DNA of 64,000 nucleotides from Actinostola sp. cb2023. Taxonomy: Eukaryota > Cnidaria > Anthozoa > Actiniaria > Actinostolidae. The DNA lies in NCBI GenBank assembly GCA_033675265.1, contig JAUJYZ010000119.1:124001-188000 (forward strand), given 5' to 3'. Every line of letters begins with the position of its first letter. Position 1 is the stretch's first letter. A program made the position numbers and the translations under genes. The notes under the pieces are model-generated. The model saw nothing but the letters and a program-made list of their open reading frames with translations, was not told the DNA's origin and did no database searches. Shown piece by piece: positions 49,501-60,044 of this stretch.

Positions 49501-50845
49501 CCCAAAACTCATTCCATGGACTCGGTGCTCAGAGAAGCACGAAGACAAACTGACCAAAGTTGCCAGACGCCAGGAATGCAAGATGGTCGAGTCGTATTGG
49601 TATCATCAGGAAGAGGTAGCCAGAGGCGCATTTGGAGAAGTGTATGCAGCATTAAACGAACAGGACGGAAGAGAAGTAGCTATTAAACGAACCGTTAAAT
49701 CCCTCATGAAGCGTCCTGAAACCAAACGAGAGATCAACAACCTCATTTCTCTCGCAGACTGTGGACAAGTCGTGCGTTATCTCTCTTTCTTCGAGGATGA
49801 ACACTTTTCTTACATAGTCTTAGAACTAATGGAGGGCAGTCTCGATGATAATTTTCTCAAAAAGAAGCCACTTAGCACACGTGAAAAGATTGGTCTTTGT
49901 AAAGATGTTATAATGGGATTGACGTATTTGCATGAGCGAGAAGTTTTGCATCGCGATCTCAAGCCAAGCAATATTCTGTACAAAAACGACCCTAAGCTGT
50001 GTCTGAAGTTAGCCGACTTTGGGCTGAGCCGTTGTATCAACACTGTTTCTACCACCGTGTATGGAACCAACGCTGGTACAAGATGCTGGATAGCTCCAGA
50101 GGTCATCAAGTCCGCAATTCCCATCCTTTCCATGTCATCTGACATATTTTCATGTGGACTTGTCCTCCATTATATTCTATCAGGACAAAGACATCCATTT
50201 TCGCCAGTTAAAGGAACGCCTTTAGAACAAATCACTGCAAAAGAACTCAATGTTATCAACAACAACATGGAAGGATGGGACGAGTCAATTCCACCTGAAG
50301 CCACCCACCTTGTGAAAAAGATGCTCGAAAGCGATGACAAGAAGAGAGCGACTGCAGCAGAGGCGCTGGTTCATCCAATGTTCTGGTCAGACAAGAAAAA
50401 GATGGAACTTCTCAACGCTGTTGGAAATCAGCCAGAGTTCGAATGTCCACATGCTAAAAGGAAACCCCCTTTGACGTTCGTCGAGACGGATTTGCAGTCA
50501 AACTTTCCTGCAATAGTCAAGCATCCCACATGGGATGATCCAGGATATGTGAACATGCATACAGTTTTCACCGAAATGTCTAAACCCATAATTTCATCGA
50601 AGGGTAAACCAACACCATCGAGAAAGTATGATACCAAGTCAGTGGTCGAGTTGGTGAGGTTTGTACGAAACTCCTGGCAACACATCTCGGATGGCACCCG
50701 GCCAACGCTTATTAGAGAACTCATCATCAAACACTTTACTTTCTTGGATGAATTTCCGAACCTTGTCATCGAAGTCTTCAAAGCTGTAACCACTCATGGA
50801 TGGGCTAAATCAAGAGGAGAAATCCAGTGCGCCGTGGATGAGTAA
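46553..50845 (+). CDS. RNase L-like protein: ankyrin repeats, protein kinase, KEN ribonuclease domain; interrupted by one in-frame stop
   Basis: Single exon, 4,293 bases in one frame from ATG 46553 (ACAATGG context). Codons 1-823 encode about twelve ankyrin repeats (to about 47780; pattern DxxGQTALxYAV...LIDAGADVN), a less regular helical part, and more ankyrin-like units (about 48140-48930). TAA at 49022-49024 interrupts; the same frame resumes at once (LGLDLWTCDVDGES). Next a kinase: glycine loop GAFGEV and AIK at about 49624-49690, HRDLKPSN at 49949, DFG at 50015, APE near 50095. After HPMFW (KEN entry) come VGN and a KEN domain holding RNSWQH at 50666-50683, which supplies the Arg, Asn and His of the nuclease site, then FPNLVI. 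Known: RNase L and IRE1 share kinase-KEN, and only RNase L has ankyrins. Inferred: dimerising endoribonuclease in the cytosol (no signal or membrane helix). Whether it senses 2-5A is unknown. The stop may be an allele, an error or a real split. Confidence 0.85.
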
Positions 50846-50858
50846 TAAGGTAATAATA

Positions 50859-51045
50859 GAGTCGTTTTCGTATGAGTGGGAAGTAGTTACAGTACGGTTC
50901 GTGCCGTGACCGTCCCGCGCCAAGCATTCTGATTGGTTGAGAAATGATTTCGCGCGCTGTGATTGACGTGGAATAGAATGGCTTCGATTAAGTACCGTGA
51001 CCGTAACTCCGTACCGTAGGTTTCCCACTCATACGAAAACAACTC
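50859..51045. mobile_element. GAGTCG MITE family, full copy in the 3' flank of the RNase L-like gene
   Basis: Ends GAGTCGTTTTCGTATGAGTG and CACTCATACGAAAACAACTC, flanked by TA in AATAATA repeats. Starts 14 bases after the stop codon, so it probably forms the 3' UTR. Confidence 0.8.
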
Positions 51046-51237
51046 TAATAATAATACAGTATTATGGACAATGTAACCGAAGAGGTTTCCTTTATTGAGG
51101 GATTCTCTGGCACCCAGTGTAGCGTGTCAAGGAAATGGCCGAGATAGTCGAGGTAGCTGCATGAATAATGTGTTCGCTTAGGGACATTTTTTGTTAAAAA
51201 CAAGCGGAATTTGAATACTTCAACAGGAATAAACGCG

Positions 51238-52265
51238 CGCTCTTCAAACCTTGGAAATTCCTTGGAAATGTCCAAAACCTTGGAAACATTCTTTGGAAAT
51301 GTCCAAAACCTTGGAAACATTCTTTGGAAATGTCCAAAACCTTGGAAATTCTTTGGAAATGTCCAAAACCTTGGAAATTCTTTGGAAATGTCCAAAACCT
51401 TGGAAACATTCTTTGGAAATGTCCAAAACCTTGGAAACATTCTTTGGAAATGTCCAAAACCTTGGAAATTCGTTGGAAATGTCCAAAACCTTGGAAATTT
51501 TTTGGAAATGTCCAAAACCTTGGAAATTCTTTGGAAATGTCCAAAACCTTGGAAATTCTTTGGAAATATCCAAAACCTTGGAAATTCTTTGGAAATGTCC
51601 AAAACCTTGGAAATTCGTTGGAAATGTCCAAAACCTTGGAAATTCGTTGGAAATGTCCAAAACCTTGGAAATTCGTTGGAAATGTCCAAAACCTTGGAAA
51701 TTCTTTGGAAATGTCCAAAACCTTGGAAATTCTTTGGAAATGTCCAAAACTTGGAAATTCTTTGGAAATGTCCAAAACCTTGGAAATTCGCTGGAAATGT
51801 CCAAAACCTTGGAAATTCGTTGGAAATGTCCAAAACCTTGGAAATTCGTTGGAAATGTCCAAAACCTTGGAAATTCGTTGGAAATGTCCAAAACCTTGGA
51901 AATTCGTTGGAAATGTCCAAAACGTACCTTGGAAATTCTTTGGAAATGTCCAAAACCTTGGAAATTCGTTGGAAATGTCCAAAACCTTGGAAACTCGTTG
52001 GAAATGTCCAAAACCTTGGAAATTCGTTGGAAATGTCCAAAACCTTGGAAATTCGTTGGAAATGTCCAAAACCTTGGAAATTCGTTGGAAATGTCCAAAA
52101 CCTTGGAAATTCTTTGGAAATGTCCAAAACCTTGGAAATTCTTTGGAAATGTCCAAAACCTTGGAAATTCTTTGGAAATGTCCAAAACCTTGGAAATTCT
52201 TTGGAAATGTCCAAAAAAATGTCTAAAACTTTGGAAATTGAAAATTTCCAACGAATTTCCAGTGG
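51238..52265. repeat. 1-kb minisatellite, 28-29-bp unit TTGGAAATGTCCAAAACC
   Basis: About 34 units of TTGGAAATGTCCAAAACCTT then GGAAATTCG or GGAAATTCT. The unit is partly self-complementary (TTGGAAAT/ATTTCCAA). Starts CTCTTCAAACCTTGG and ends TTTCCAGTGGTTTGAAGAAG, suggesting inverted ends. Open frames of 300 or more codons in several frames are a by-product of the repeat. Confidence 0.92.
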
Positions 52266-52589
52266 TTTGAAGAAGGTGCATAGATAGATAGATAGAGTGC
52301 ATTGTGCTTCCCATCGTTCATTAATCTGAATTGTATTTTCTCTTTTTTCTTAGCACTACAATTTCCATTTCTATTTGGCGGATCGAAGACTGTGATTTCC
52401 AACAAGACAGCCTTCTCTACAATTAATACCTTCAAGATATATACAATATACACGCTTCAACATTAAGCTCAACATTGTCAGGGAACAATTCATTTATAGA
52501 ATACCACCATATAAATGGTAATGATAAGTAAATGAGTTTTGTAGAACGGGATGTTTTAGTAGGGATCTGGACGGTCACTCCGTCACTCG

Positions 52590-53075
52590 AAAAACCACAG
52601 GCAGCATAACCATTGCTTCTGAGGATTAATAAAAATATATTTGCATTTGCGCGCCTAGTGGCACAGGCAGCCCAAGCGAGATTCTTTTGAGGTTTTGACG
52701 ATTTGGGCTTCCTGTGTTTATTGTTTTGACGTTCTGACATTAGTTTGAATAGTCCGTAGTTCTATATTGAAAATATCAGGTTTACCCCAATAAAATGAAA
52801 CTATTCAAACTACTGTCAGAACGTCAAAACAATAAGCACAGGAAGCCCAAATCGTCAAAACCTCAAAAGAATCTCGCTTGGGCTGCCTGTGCTTATGGGT
52901 CAGTTCCTGTGGTGAGAGTGCGCGCGCGTGCGTGTACTGAGCACAGGTAGCCCAACACAATACGTATCGCCCGCGCTCTACCACAGGAAACCCATCAAAA
53001 AAGGCGCGCAAATGCCGCAAATATATTTTTATTTATTCCTCAGAAGCAATGGTTGGGCTGCCTGTGGTAAAATCT
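52590..53075. mobile_element. Nested foldback element with CAGGCAGCCCAAG arms
   Basis: Inner palindrome centred near 52790 pairs ACGATTTGGGCTTCCTGTG with CACAGGAAGCCCAAATCGT and GGCAGCCCAAGCGAGATTCT with its complement. Outer ends (ACCACAGGCAGCATAACCAT / TGGTTGGGCTGCCTGTGGT) match the element at 29952-30262. Confidence 0.8.
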
Positions 53076-53385
53076 CCAGTTGAAAATCATGGCCAACGGT
53101 GGAATTCTGGACAATTAATTAATGAAAATCCTCACTAATGAGGATTTATAACTTTAATTCTTTTTAACGTACTTACAAGGGTTATATGGCAAGGAACCTT
53201 TCACTTCAGCCTTTGAATACAACACGAAATAACAAATGTAAAGTGAAGATGGGATTAAATAAATTTGTTCAAGTCTTAGTTAAACTACTTGACTCAAAGT
53301 CTCTTGTCGACTCTTGGATCAAAAAAAAAAAAGAGAACATTTATTCATTCACCAGTTGTTTGTCCCAGTTAAGTATCTTTCTATA

Positions 53386-53545
53386 GAGTCATTTTCGTAT
53401 GAGTGGGAAAGTCACCGCACCGCGCCTTGGCCGTATTGAAAGAATTTCATTGGTTGAGATGCTTCTGCATGTTTTTTGATTGGTTCAGAAAGGAAGCCAT
53501 TTGAGTGTCACGGTACCACAGGGTTCCCACTCGTACGGAAATTAC
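53386..53545. mobile_element. GAGTCG MITE family, variant interior
   Basis: Begins GAGTCATTTTCGTATGAGTG; right end CCCACTCGTACGGAAAT is decayed. Interior matches the AAGGAAGCCATTTGAGTGTC subfamily at 15116-15290. Contains ATTGGTTGAG and ATTGGTTCAG. Confidence 0.7.
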
Positions 53546-54101
53546 ATATCATCTGTTTCAATAATGCACTATCCGACATATCAGGGCTGCTTTCCCAGAG
53601 TTCCTTGCAAGCCTGTCTTCTAGATCTACTAACTTAATCAGTTTTAATATATTAATCCCGACAGTATTTATTCAGTTAGATGTACATGAATGACCAGTTT
53701 ACTCTAGAAATGCGGTGCTAGGAGATTGCTATGGTTACTGATAGAAGACTACTTAATACATCGTCATTGAGGGATACATGGCCGCGGTCGTATCCAGTCT
53801 CTTTTGGCGCCTTCTCTGCACGGTACGATTGCACCACCGGTATGCTCTCGAGCTTGCTCGTGCCAGCCTCCAAACAAACGCTTTTGCCGCGAGAGACTGT
53901 GGAGGAAGGATTTGGCCTCGTTGCTCTTGGCTTCTATATGTTTTGCTTCGTTTTCTAAAGATCGAAAAAACTCATTAGCACGCCGTTCAAGACGACTGCT
54001 ATAGCCGTGCATCTCAATTCTTTGTAATAATAATAATTATTTGTCATTGTTTTGTTTTTGTATCGAATGATTTGTCGATCGAATTGCCATTTGGCGACTC
54101 T

Positions 54102-54512
54102 TGCACTAAGAGGTCACGTGACCCCAACCCCCTTAAATCGAACAGCAGTGTCAAAATGAACTCCACAAATGAAAAGAGCAGCTCGAAATTAGTAAAAGGG
54201 CGAAGTGTCAGCGCATAATGTCTGACTAGTCAGGAGAAATGACATTAAAAATATAATCGAAAGTTTTCTAAGAATTTGTTTGGAAAATGCATTGGATGAC
54301 AAGAGCTTGCAATCCAGCACATTTTCCTATACGAATCCTAATAAAAATTGCCATTTTATTTTTAATGTCATTTCTCCTGACTAGTCAGACATTATGCGCT
54401 GACACTTCGCCCTTTTACTAATTTCGAGCTGCTCTTTTCATTTCTGGAGTTCATTTTGACACTGCTGTTCGATTTAAGGGGGTTGGGGTCACGTGGCCTC
54501 TTAGAGCAAGTG
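54102..54512. mobile_element. Foldback element of about 410 bp
   Basis: Arms of about 145 bp: CTAAGAGGTCACGTGACCCC / GGGGTCACGTGGCCTCTTAG and GGGCGAAGTGTCAGCGCATA / TATGCGCTGACACTTCGCCC. Spacer about 110 bp. Confidence 0.85.
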
Positions 54513-56696
54513 GCCTATTATTCATGAGGGAATCCACCAACCCAGGCCGGGTTTCTAATTTGTACCACGTGCAGAAGTACTTTGAAACTGCATGGTAGAA
54601 AACTCCCCCATGAGTTCAAAAAGCTTGATAACAAGGCTAATGCATTCAGTTCAAAGTCCTATTATATTCACTCGGATTTTGAAACCCCAATAGAATATAT
54701 AGCGACTCCTATTTACAGTAATTGAAACATTACTTCGTATATAGATGTTCAGCTAGCCCAGCCCAGTCACAATTTGCTGTCAATGCGGTGTACACAGACC
54801 TACCCTGACCAAACCTCTCATGCCTGCTGGATATATCCTCTTTCCTTCCTATTTTCTCAGTTAATTAACCATTTACTCAACCCTCTTGTAAGGCCTTGTA
54901 AGCGACCACCTTGCTTTACAACAAGGATGGTCGTTTTTAGAATTAGGTCAGTTCGACTGGAATTCTTACCGGGAAATGAGCTTGAAATTGCAAGCAAAAC
55001 GAAGAACAGCACTACAGCTTGGGTGAACATTGTGCGTCGGGTTACTTGTACGTACGGTGAAGATACCTGGATGACGGAAATAAGATTACGATATCACTTG
55101 TGTAAGATTTCAAGAGAGACTCAAAAATACTTTCTGTGAAGGCTGACAATATTTTGCCACTATTTCAAATAAAGTGTGTATTTATGCTTCGGCACCGAAA
55201 CACAATTCGGAGCCGGCTTGATCCCTCCTTATAACTTCACTGATTTCCAATTTTAGGACAGAGTATTGAAAGTATATAATGAAAGTTCTCTCTCCTGAGA
55301 ATTACTGTCAACCAAAAATTGCACGGATTTGAGTAGATGACAGGGAAATAAAACACATATCCGACGAAAAGTAGAAAACTTACTTGTTTTCGAGGAGGGA
55401 AACTTTTGCAAAGATGGCTCAACCTGGAGATGTCTTGGATGTGTTTTCAGTTGTTTCCAGATCGAGAAACTCAAGCCCAAAAACACTGAGTTTTGCAGTT
55501 GTACAGCTGTGTTGAGTTAACTAAGAAGACACCAACGCCATTGTCAACACTGCCCACTAATGTGGTAGAGGAAAACTGTGCTGAGCGTAAACAAGGCTTT
55601 TGTTTCTGTCGTCTTTTCTTTCGTATTTCCTTTGAGTGCGTGAAAGAACACAAAGTTTTCAATGAACGCCTTTTGAAAGGGAATTAATGTACTGACATGG
55701 CCTCTTGACGTTCATCAATGGCTTTGAGAATTTCCATTCACCATTCAACCTTACAAACTAATTTATAAAGTAGTTTTATTTTCACAAAAGGAACATGCAT
55801 TTCTTCGAGGCCAGAGAATTGCAAAATATATAACTCAACACCAGATATCGATAAGTGAGGATTTTCGCGACGTAATGCATCGACAAATACGCATACTGAT
55901 CACGTGTACTTGCTAAAATGTTACAATCAGTTCAGTTGGAATTGATTGGCTGAGAATGACACCAAGATTAAAGTCTTTTTATAACCCGAGTCGGAGTTCT
56001 TCCTCGAGAAGACTCTTAAAATTTGTTATCGTGACCCGTTTCAATTTTCCATGAACAATCAATCAATTCCCGAGAGTATTTTAAATACTCTTGTTTATTT
56101 GTATCGGTCAATCAAAATGTCTTGACAAATAAAAAGTGTCACGTTAATTAGTAGGATGTTACAATTTGTGTCAACTACTGAGAAGAACAGATCTGACTAC
56201 AGAACATTTCAATCAAAGTTAGTCCACCGGTCTCAAAACTGAACCATGCAACTCAAGTCATTCAACATCTCTTGTCTGGTATTTTCATAGTTGAAAACTA
56301 TGGTACTTTTGATATTCGCCGCGGTACGGTATACTGCGGTTATCGTCGATGTTTGATAATTTACGTAAGTCAGAGTTATCGCCATTTTGACTCGATACAA
56401 AAAAGGAAGGAACACATCGTGATATACGGTAATTTCAATTTGACGAGTTGTAACTTGAGAAGCAAAGGTGATAATCTGTAGCCGGCTCTGGGGAGGGGAA
56501 GGGACTCAGTTCCCCAATCTCCCTCTCCTCCCCCTCTCCTCTCCCTTCCCCAAGAGCCAACTACGCAGGCTAGTTAAGAACAACATTTTAAAATGATCTA
56601 GAAATCGTATTATTCTAAAGATGAATAAATAACAAGAATCTATGATTCTTTTAATTAAATTTATTTAATTTTCAGTTTGAATTTTTTTTTAATTAC
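54513..56696. other. Intergenic region, no gene supported
   Basis: Holds two unrecognised open stretches (54774-55139 and a 34-codon frame at 55414-55515 with an AAAGATGGC start context), neither with a recognised domain or splice partner, a scrap of a pogo/Tigger-like MITE (about 54890-54960) and C/T-rich DNA at 56510-56550. A first exon of an unseen gene at 55414 cannot be excluded. Confidence 0.4.
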
Positions 56697-57093
56697 TCGG
56701 GCCCTTCCGAAGGAAGCCCGAGTTAGAAAATGCGTTTTTCGGTAGTAGTAGTAGTCGTAGTTTTTTTATTCGGTTAAAGAATGACGAAAGTATGCGACGT
56801 ATTTAATCGTATCCGGAGTTTCAAGATTACTCAGCAGATAAGAAAAAACAATACGACACACGACTCAAGTAGATTATGAATCTTAGTTTTGAAAGCAACA
56901 TGTCGTTAATAATCCGTTACTGGGCAGCTTCGTATTATGTCTCTGAAGCTAGAGAGCAAGGGTTTGATTTTTCAGTAGATTTTGTTTAGATAGCTAATAT
57001 CGCTTTGCTTGCTGCCTGACTGTCGTCACGCGCCGTGAAAACCCGTATAAAAAGTATCCGGCAATAAAACGAAACACATTTCTCAGATATATA
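56697..57093. repeat. Upstream part of the duplicated 37/57-kb segment
   Basis: Starts with the hairpin ACTCGGGCCCTTCCGAAGGA and runs to the start codon of the broken gene copy. It is the reverse complement of about 37412-37805 with small differences. A TATAAAA at 57046-57052 lies 42 bases before the ATG; the intact copy at 37 kb has TTTAAAA in that place. Confidence 0.75.
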
Positions 57094-58080
57094 ATGATGG
57101 ATGTTTATTCGATTCGACGTTTGAAAAATTCAGAAGGAAAAGAAATCGTAGAAATCATACTTCAAAACTTTATCAATTAAAGCAAAGCTAAACAAGCTCA
57201 ATGTCCGAAATTTGGGGTCATGCCAAAGTTGTTTTAATAGCCTATTTATATACTTGCACAATACAAAAGCGCATTAATTTTAGAACCGCGGCACAGCGCT
57301 ATTTAAAGCAGAATTTCCACGCTGAAAACAAGTCAGTGAACGGCAAAAATACAATCAAAATCAAAACGTCATTAGAGATTAGGGATCTGTTGAAGAAGAA
57401 GACGCTCAATGAGCGTATAGTCGGGTATTTAATATGACAATGAGAGTTGCGTGACGAGAAACAATTTATGTCGATGACTCATAAAGATTCGTGTACGTCT
57501 GTATTACATATTTAAACGTACTTGAGGTCACTTGATGTTGCATATTGATATCGCCACAAACATGTCAAATAGTTATTGTTCGCTCAGGGCAGATACTGAG
57601 ATATTGCTAAGTCATCGTATTCGACGACTAGAAGTGAAAGAAGCAGTTGACCTGTGCAGAAGTGAAATTATGTTGTATTCAAGGCAAGCCATCCATCCGT
57701 TCCTCTTAAATACGCTCTCACATACAAACGCGTACGCCGATTCGTGTGGGCCCACTCTAAAAGATGTTGAGCGTTTTCGACAGGGCCTTTACATGAACTC
57801 ATCAAAAGGAAATCAATTGAACTCAAAGTCCAAAGGTAATCAAATGAACTCAAGCTCAAAAGCAAATCAAATGAACTCAAGAACTATAATACAAATGAAC
57901 TCTAATGTTGACTTAAATGTGAACTCAACTGAGTACTGCCTAGCCAAGCATGTATACCACAACTTGAAGCCAGATGTACTGATTCAGAAGTGTGATTTCA
58001 ACATGGACAAATCTCCTTGTCATAAGCCCGAGTGTACGCTCATTGAGCGTCTTGTTTTTATTATAAAATATAAACTATGA
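57094..58080 (+). pseudogene. Broken inverted copy of the 37-kb two-exon gene
   Basis: Exon 1 starts at ATG 57094 (MMDVYSIRRLKNSEG) but a change near its end gives a TAA at 57178-57180 and the donor reads AGCTAA instead of AGGTAA. The intron carries about 260 extra bases, including GACGCTCAATGAGCG at 57397. Exon 2 starts after GGGCAG at about 57588 and has an indel that puts a stop five codons in (ATACTGAGATATTGCTAA), after which the original frame is open from about 57610 to 58080. It keeps the RRLEVKEAVDLCR and MNSS..NQ regions but lacks the membrane helix, because the sequence switches to the GCTCATTGAGCGTC end at 58038-58052. Nucleotide identity to the 37-kb copy looks like about 95% or more in exon 2. 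Confidence 0.65.
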
Positions 58081-58299
58081 TATAACGCGCGCTCTGATTG
58101 GCCTAAGTAAACCGGCCATCTACGCGCTTACATACTTTGGTCTTGTTGTCTTCAGTGACTTCAGTAGTTATCTGTTGATTCTTTTTATCCCATCTCTGAG
58201 GATGGGATAAAAAGGAGTTTTTCAAGAAAATAGTGTAAAACTAAATACTTTGGGCACCCTGTGTTAAATGTAGCACGCGGTGAGCTGGTAGTTAGAGGA

Positions 58300-58356
58300 G
58301 GAGGTTTAGAGCGGGAAGTATTTCAAGATGGCGTCCGAGTGAACAGAGCTGATGAG
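58300..58356 (+). promoter_or_regulatory. Possible non-coding first exon of RAD50
   Basis: The RAD50 start codon lies 18 bases after a strong acceptor (TTTTCAATTTCAG, 60014-60026), so a 5' UTR exon must lie upstream. A donor GATGAG|GTAAAT at 58357 after GC-richer sequence is the best candidate I see; the exon start is not defined. Confidence 0.3.
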
Positions 58357-58850
58357 GTAAATACATGGAAATACTGTGCTTTGTCCTTCGTTGTCTACCC
58401 TAATATTATGTCTACTTTCTCTAATACAACTTCTAAATATATCATATCATAAAGTTAAAGTATTTTGCCTTAATTTTTAAGCTAATTTAACTTATAAATT
58501 TAAATGACACGCGCCACAAGGAAATGAAGCTATTTGCAGATTCTCAGGCTTTAAATATCGTATGTGCAGCCAACGTATCAACAAATACCCTATTCATGTG
58601 TTATAGAAAATACAGCAAGCTTTAGCACGTACATGAACAATGTTTGCTTACTCTGTTTTGTCTTGTCTTATTAAAAGGGGGGTCTGGGACGTGTTATTAT
58701 AACTTAAGCTTACTTGCTGGATAGCCAGTCATATTAGAGTGATTCCAACAAACCTGGGCATTACTAATTACACTAGTACACACTATTATAGACACTCACT
58801 CTTTTGTTTTCTTTTGTTTCTTTGCATCTATTTAATAAACACTGACAGCT

Positions 58851-59175
58851 AATGATGGTTTATCAGGTAATTTCAAAACTCATCGGACAATAAATGATTA
58901 TCACAGCTGGAAAGAGCTCGTTAAAATTAGTAAAAATGTGAAGTTTGGAAAAGATCGCTCCACAAATTGTAAAGATATGCATTTTCAAAAATCGAAATTT
59001 TTGCCTCCAACAAAGGTTTTCATACAAAATTTCGATTTTTGAAAATTCATATCTTCGTAATTTGTTGAGCGATCTTTTCCAAACTTCACATTTATACTAA
59101 TTTCAACGAGCTCTTTCCAGCTATGATAATCATTTTTTTGTCCTATGAGTTTTGAAATTATGTGATAAACCCTCA
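58851..59175. mobile_element. Foldback element, AAAGAGCTC family
   Basis: Arms GGTTTATCAGGTAATTTCAA / TTGAAATTATGTGATAAACC and GCTGGAAAGAGCTCGTT / AACGAGCTCTTTCCAGC. Same family as 30338-30692. Surrounded at 58700-59460 by tandem and inverted repeats of a TTAGAGTGATTCCAA(C/T)AAACC block. Confidence 0.8.
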
Positions 59176-60044
59176 TTAGTAGTGCCCAGGTTTAGAGTGA
59201 TTCCAATAAACCTGGCATTACTAATTACACTAATACACACTATTAGACACTCACTCTTTTGTTTTCTTTTGTTTCTTTGCATCTATTAAACACTGACAGC
59301 TAATTAGTAGTGCCCAGGTTTAGAGTGATTCCAATAAACCTGAGCACTACTATTAAATTAGCTGTCAGTGTTTATTAGATGCAAAGAAACAAAAGAAAAC
59401 AAAAGAGTGAGTGTCTGATAGTGTGTATTGGTGTATTGCCCAGGTTTATTGGAATCACTCTAAAAATAATAATATTTTATTGTAACTTTAAAATGATTGT
59501 AAAAATATGTACTTGTATAAGTATGTTTATGCTTGTAAATACATATATTTTATTTATTTTTATTTTTCTTCTAAATAAGTTTTACTTTCCTTTTTCATTT
59601 CACAAATGCTATATATATTCCACTAGTTATCTATTCCATATGTAGATACTGTCTCATTTTCTCCCTCGTTTACTATCAAAGTAGGTAGTGGTCAACTTGA
59701 AAGCCTTTGCTACTTTGACCACTACGCACTAGCCATACACATATGCAATTCCTAAATTTAGTTTATTATTTTTCAGCTTTTGATTATAAAACTATATACT
59801 GTAACTAAATAAGTGCTAAATAAAGAACTTGAACTTGTTAGTGTGTACTGCACTGTTTCATGTTTTAAATTAATACACCCTTGTTGAGGATTTTTTTTTT
59901 TTTTTTTATTATTATTTTTTTTTTTAATCTTTTGACAGACGGCCTACGTCAGCAGAGCTGATTTTCAGAAGGGCTCTGTATAGAGAAATATAAATATAAA
60001 TATTATTATTTCCTTTTCAATTTCAGTAACACGTAGCCTCTACA
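59176..60044. other. Upstream flank of RAD50
   Basis: Inverted pair of the AACACTGACAGCTAAT / ATTAGCTGTCAGTGTT block (59287-59370), AT-rich DNA and a poly-T run near 59890-59927. No coding sequence recognised before 60045. Confidence 0.5.

Noticed and set aside
51238..52265. CRISPR-like regular repeats
   Set aside because: Units are contiguous with no unique spacers, and the host is an animal.
51045..52314. Open frames of 300-390 codons on both strands
   Set aside because: They come from the 28-29-bp repeat, which lacks stop codons in most frames.
54774..55139. 121-codon open frame
   Set aside because: Its first part runs through a MITE scrap and no domain is visible.
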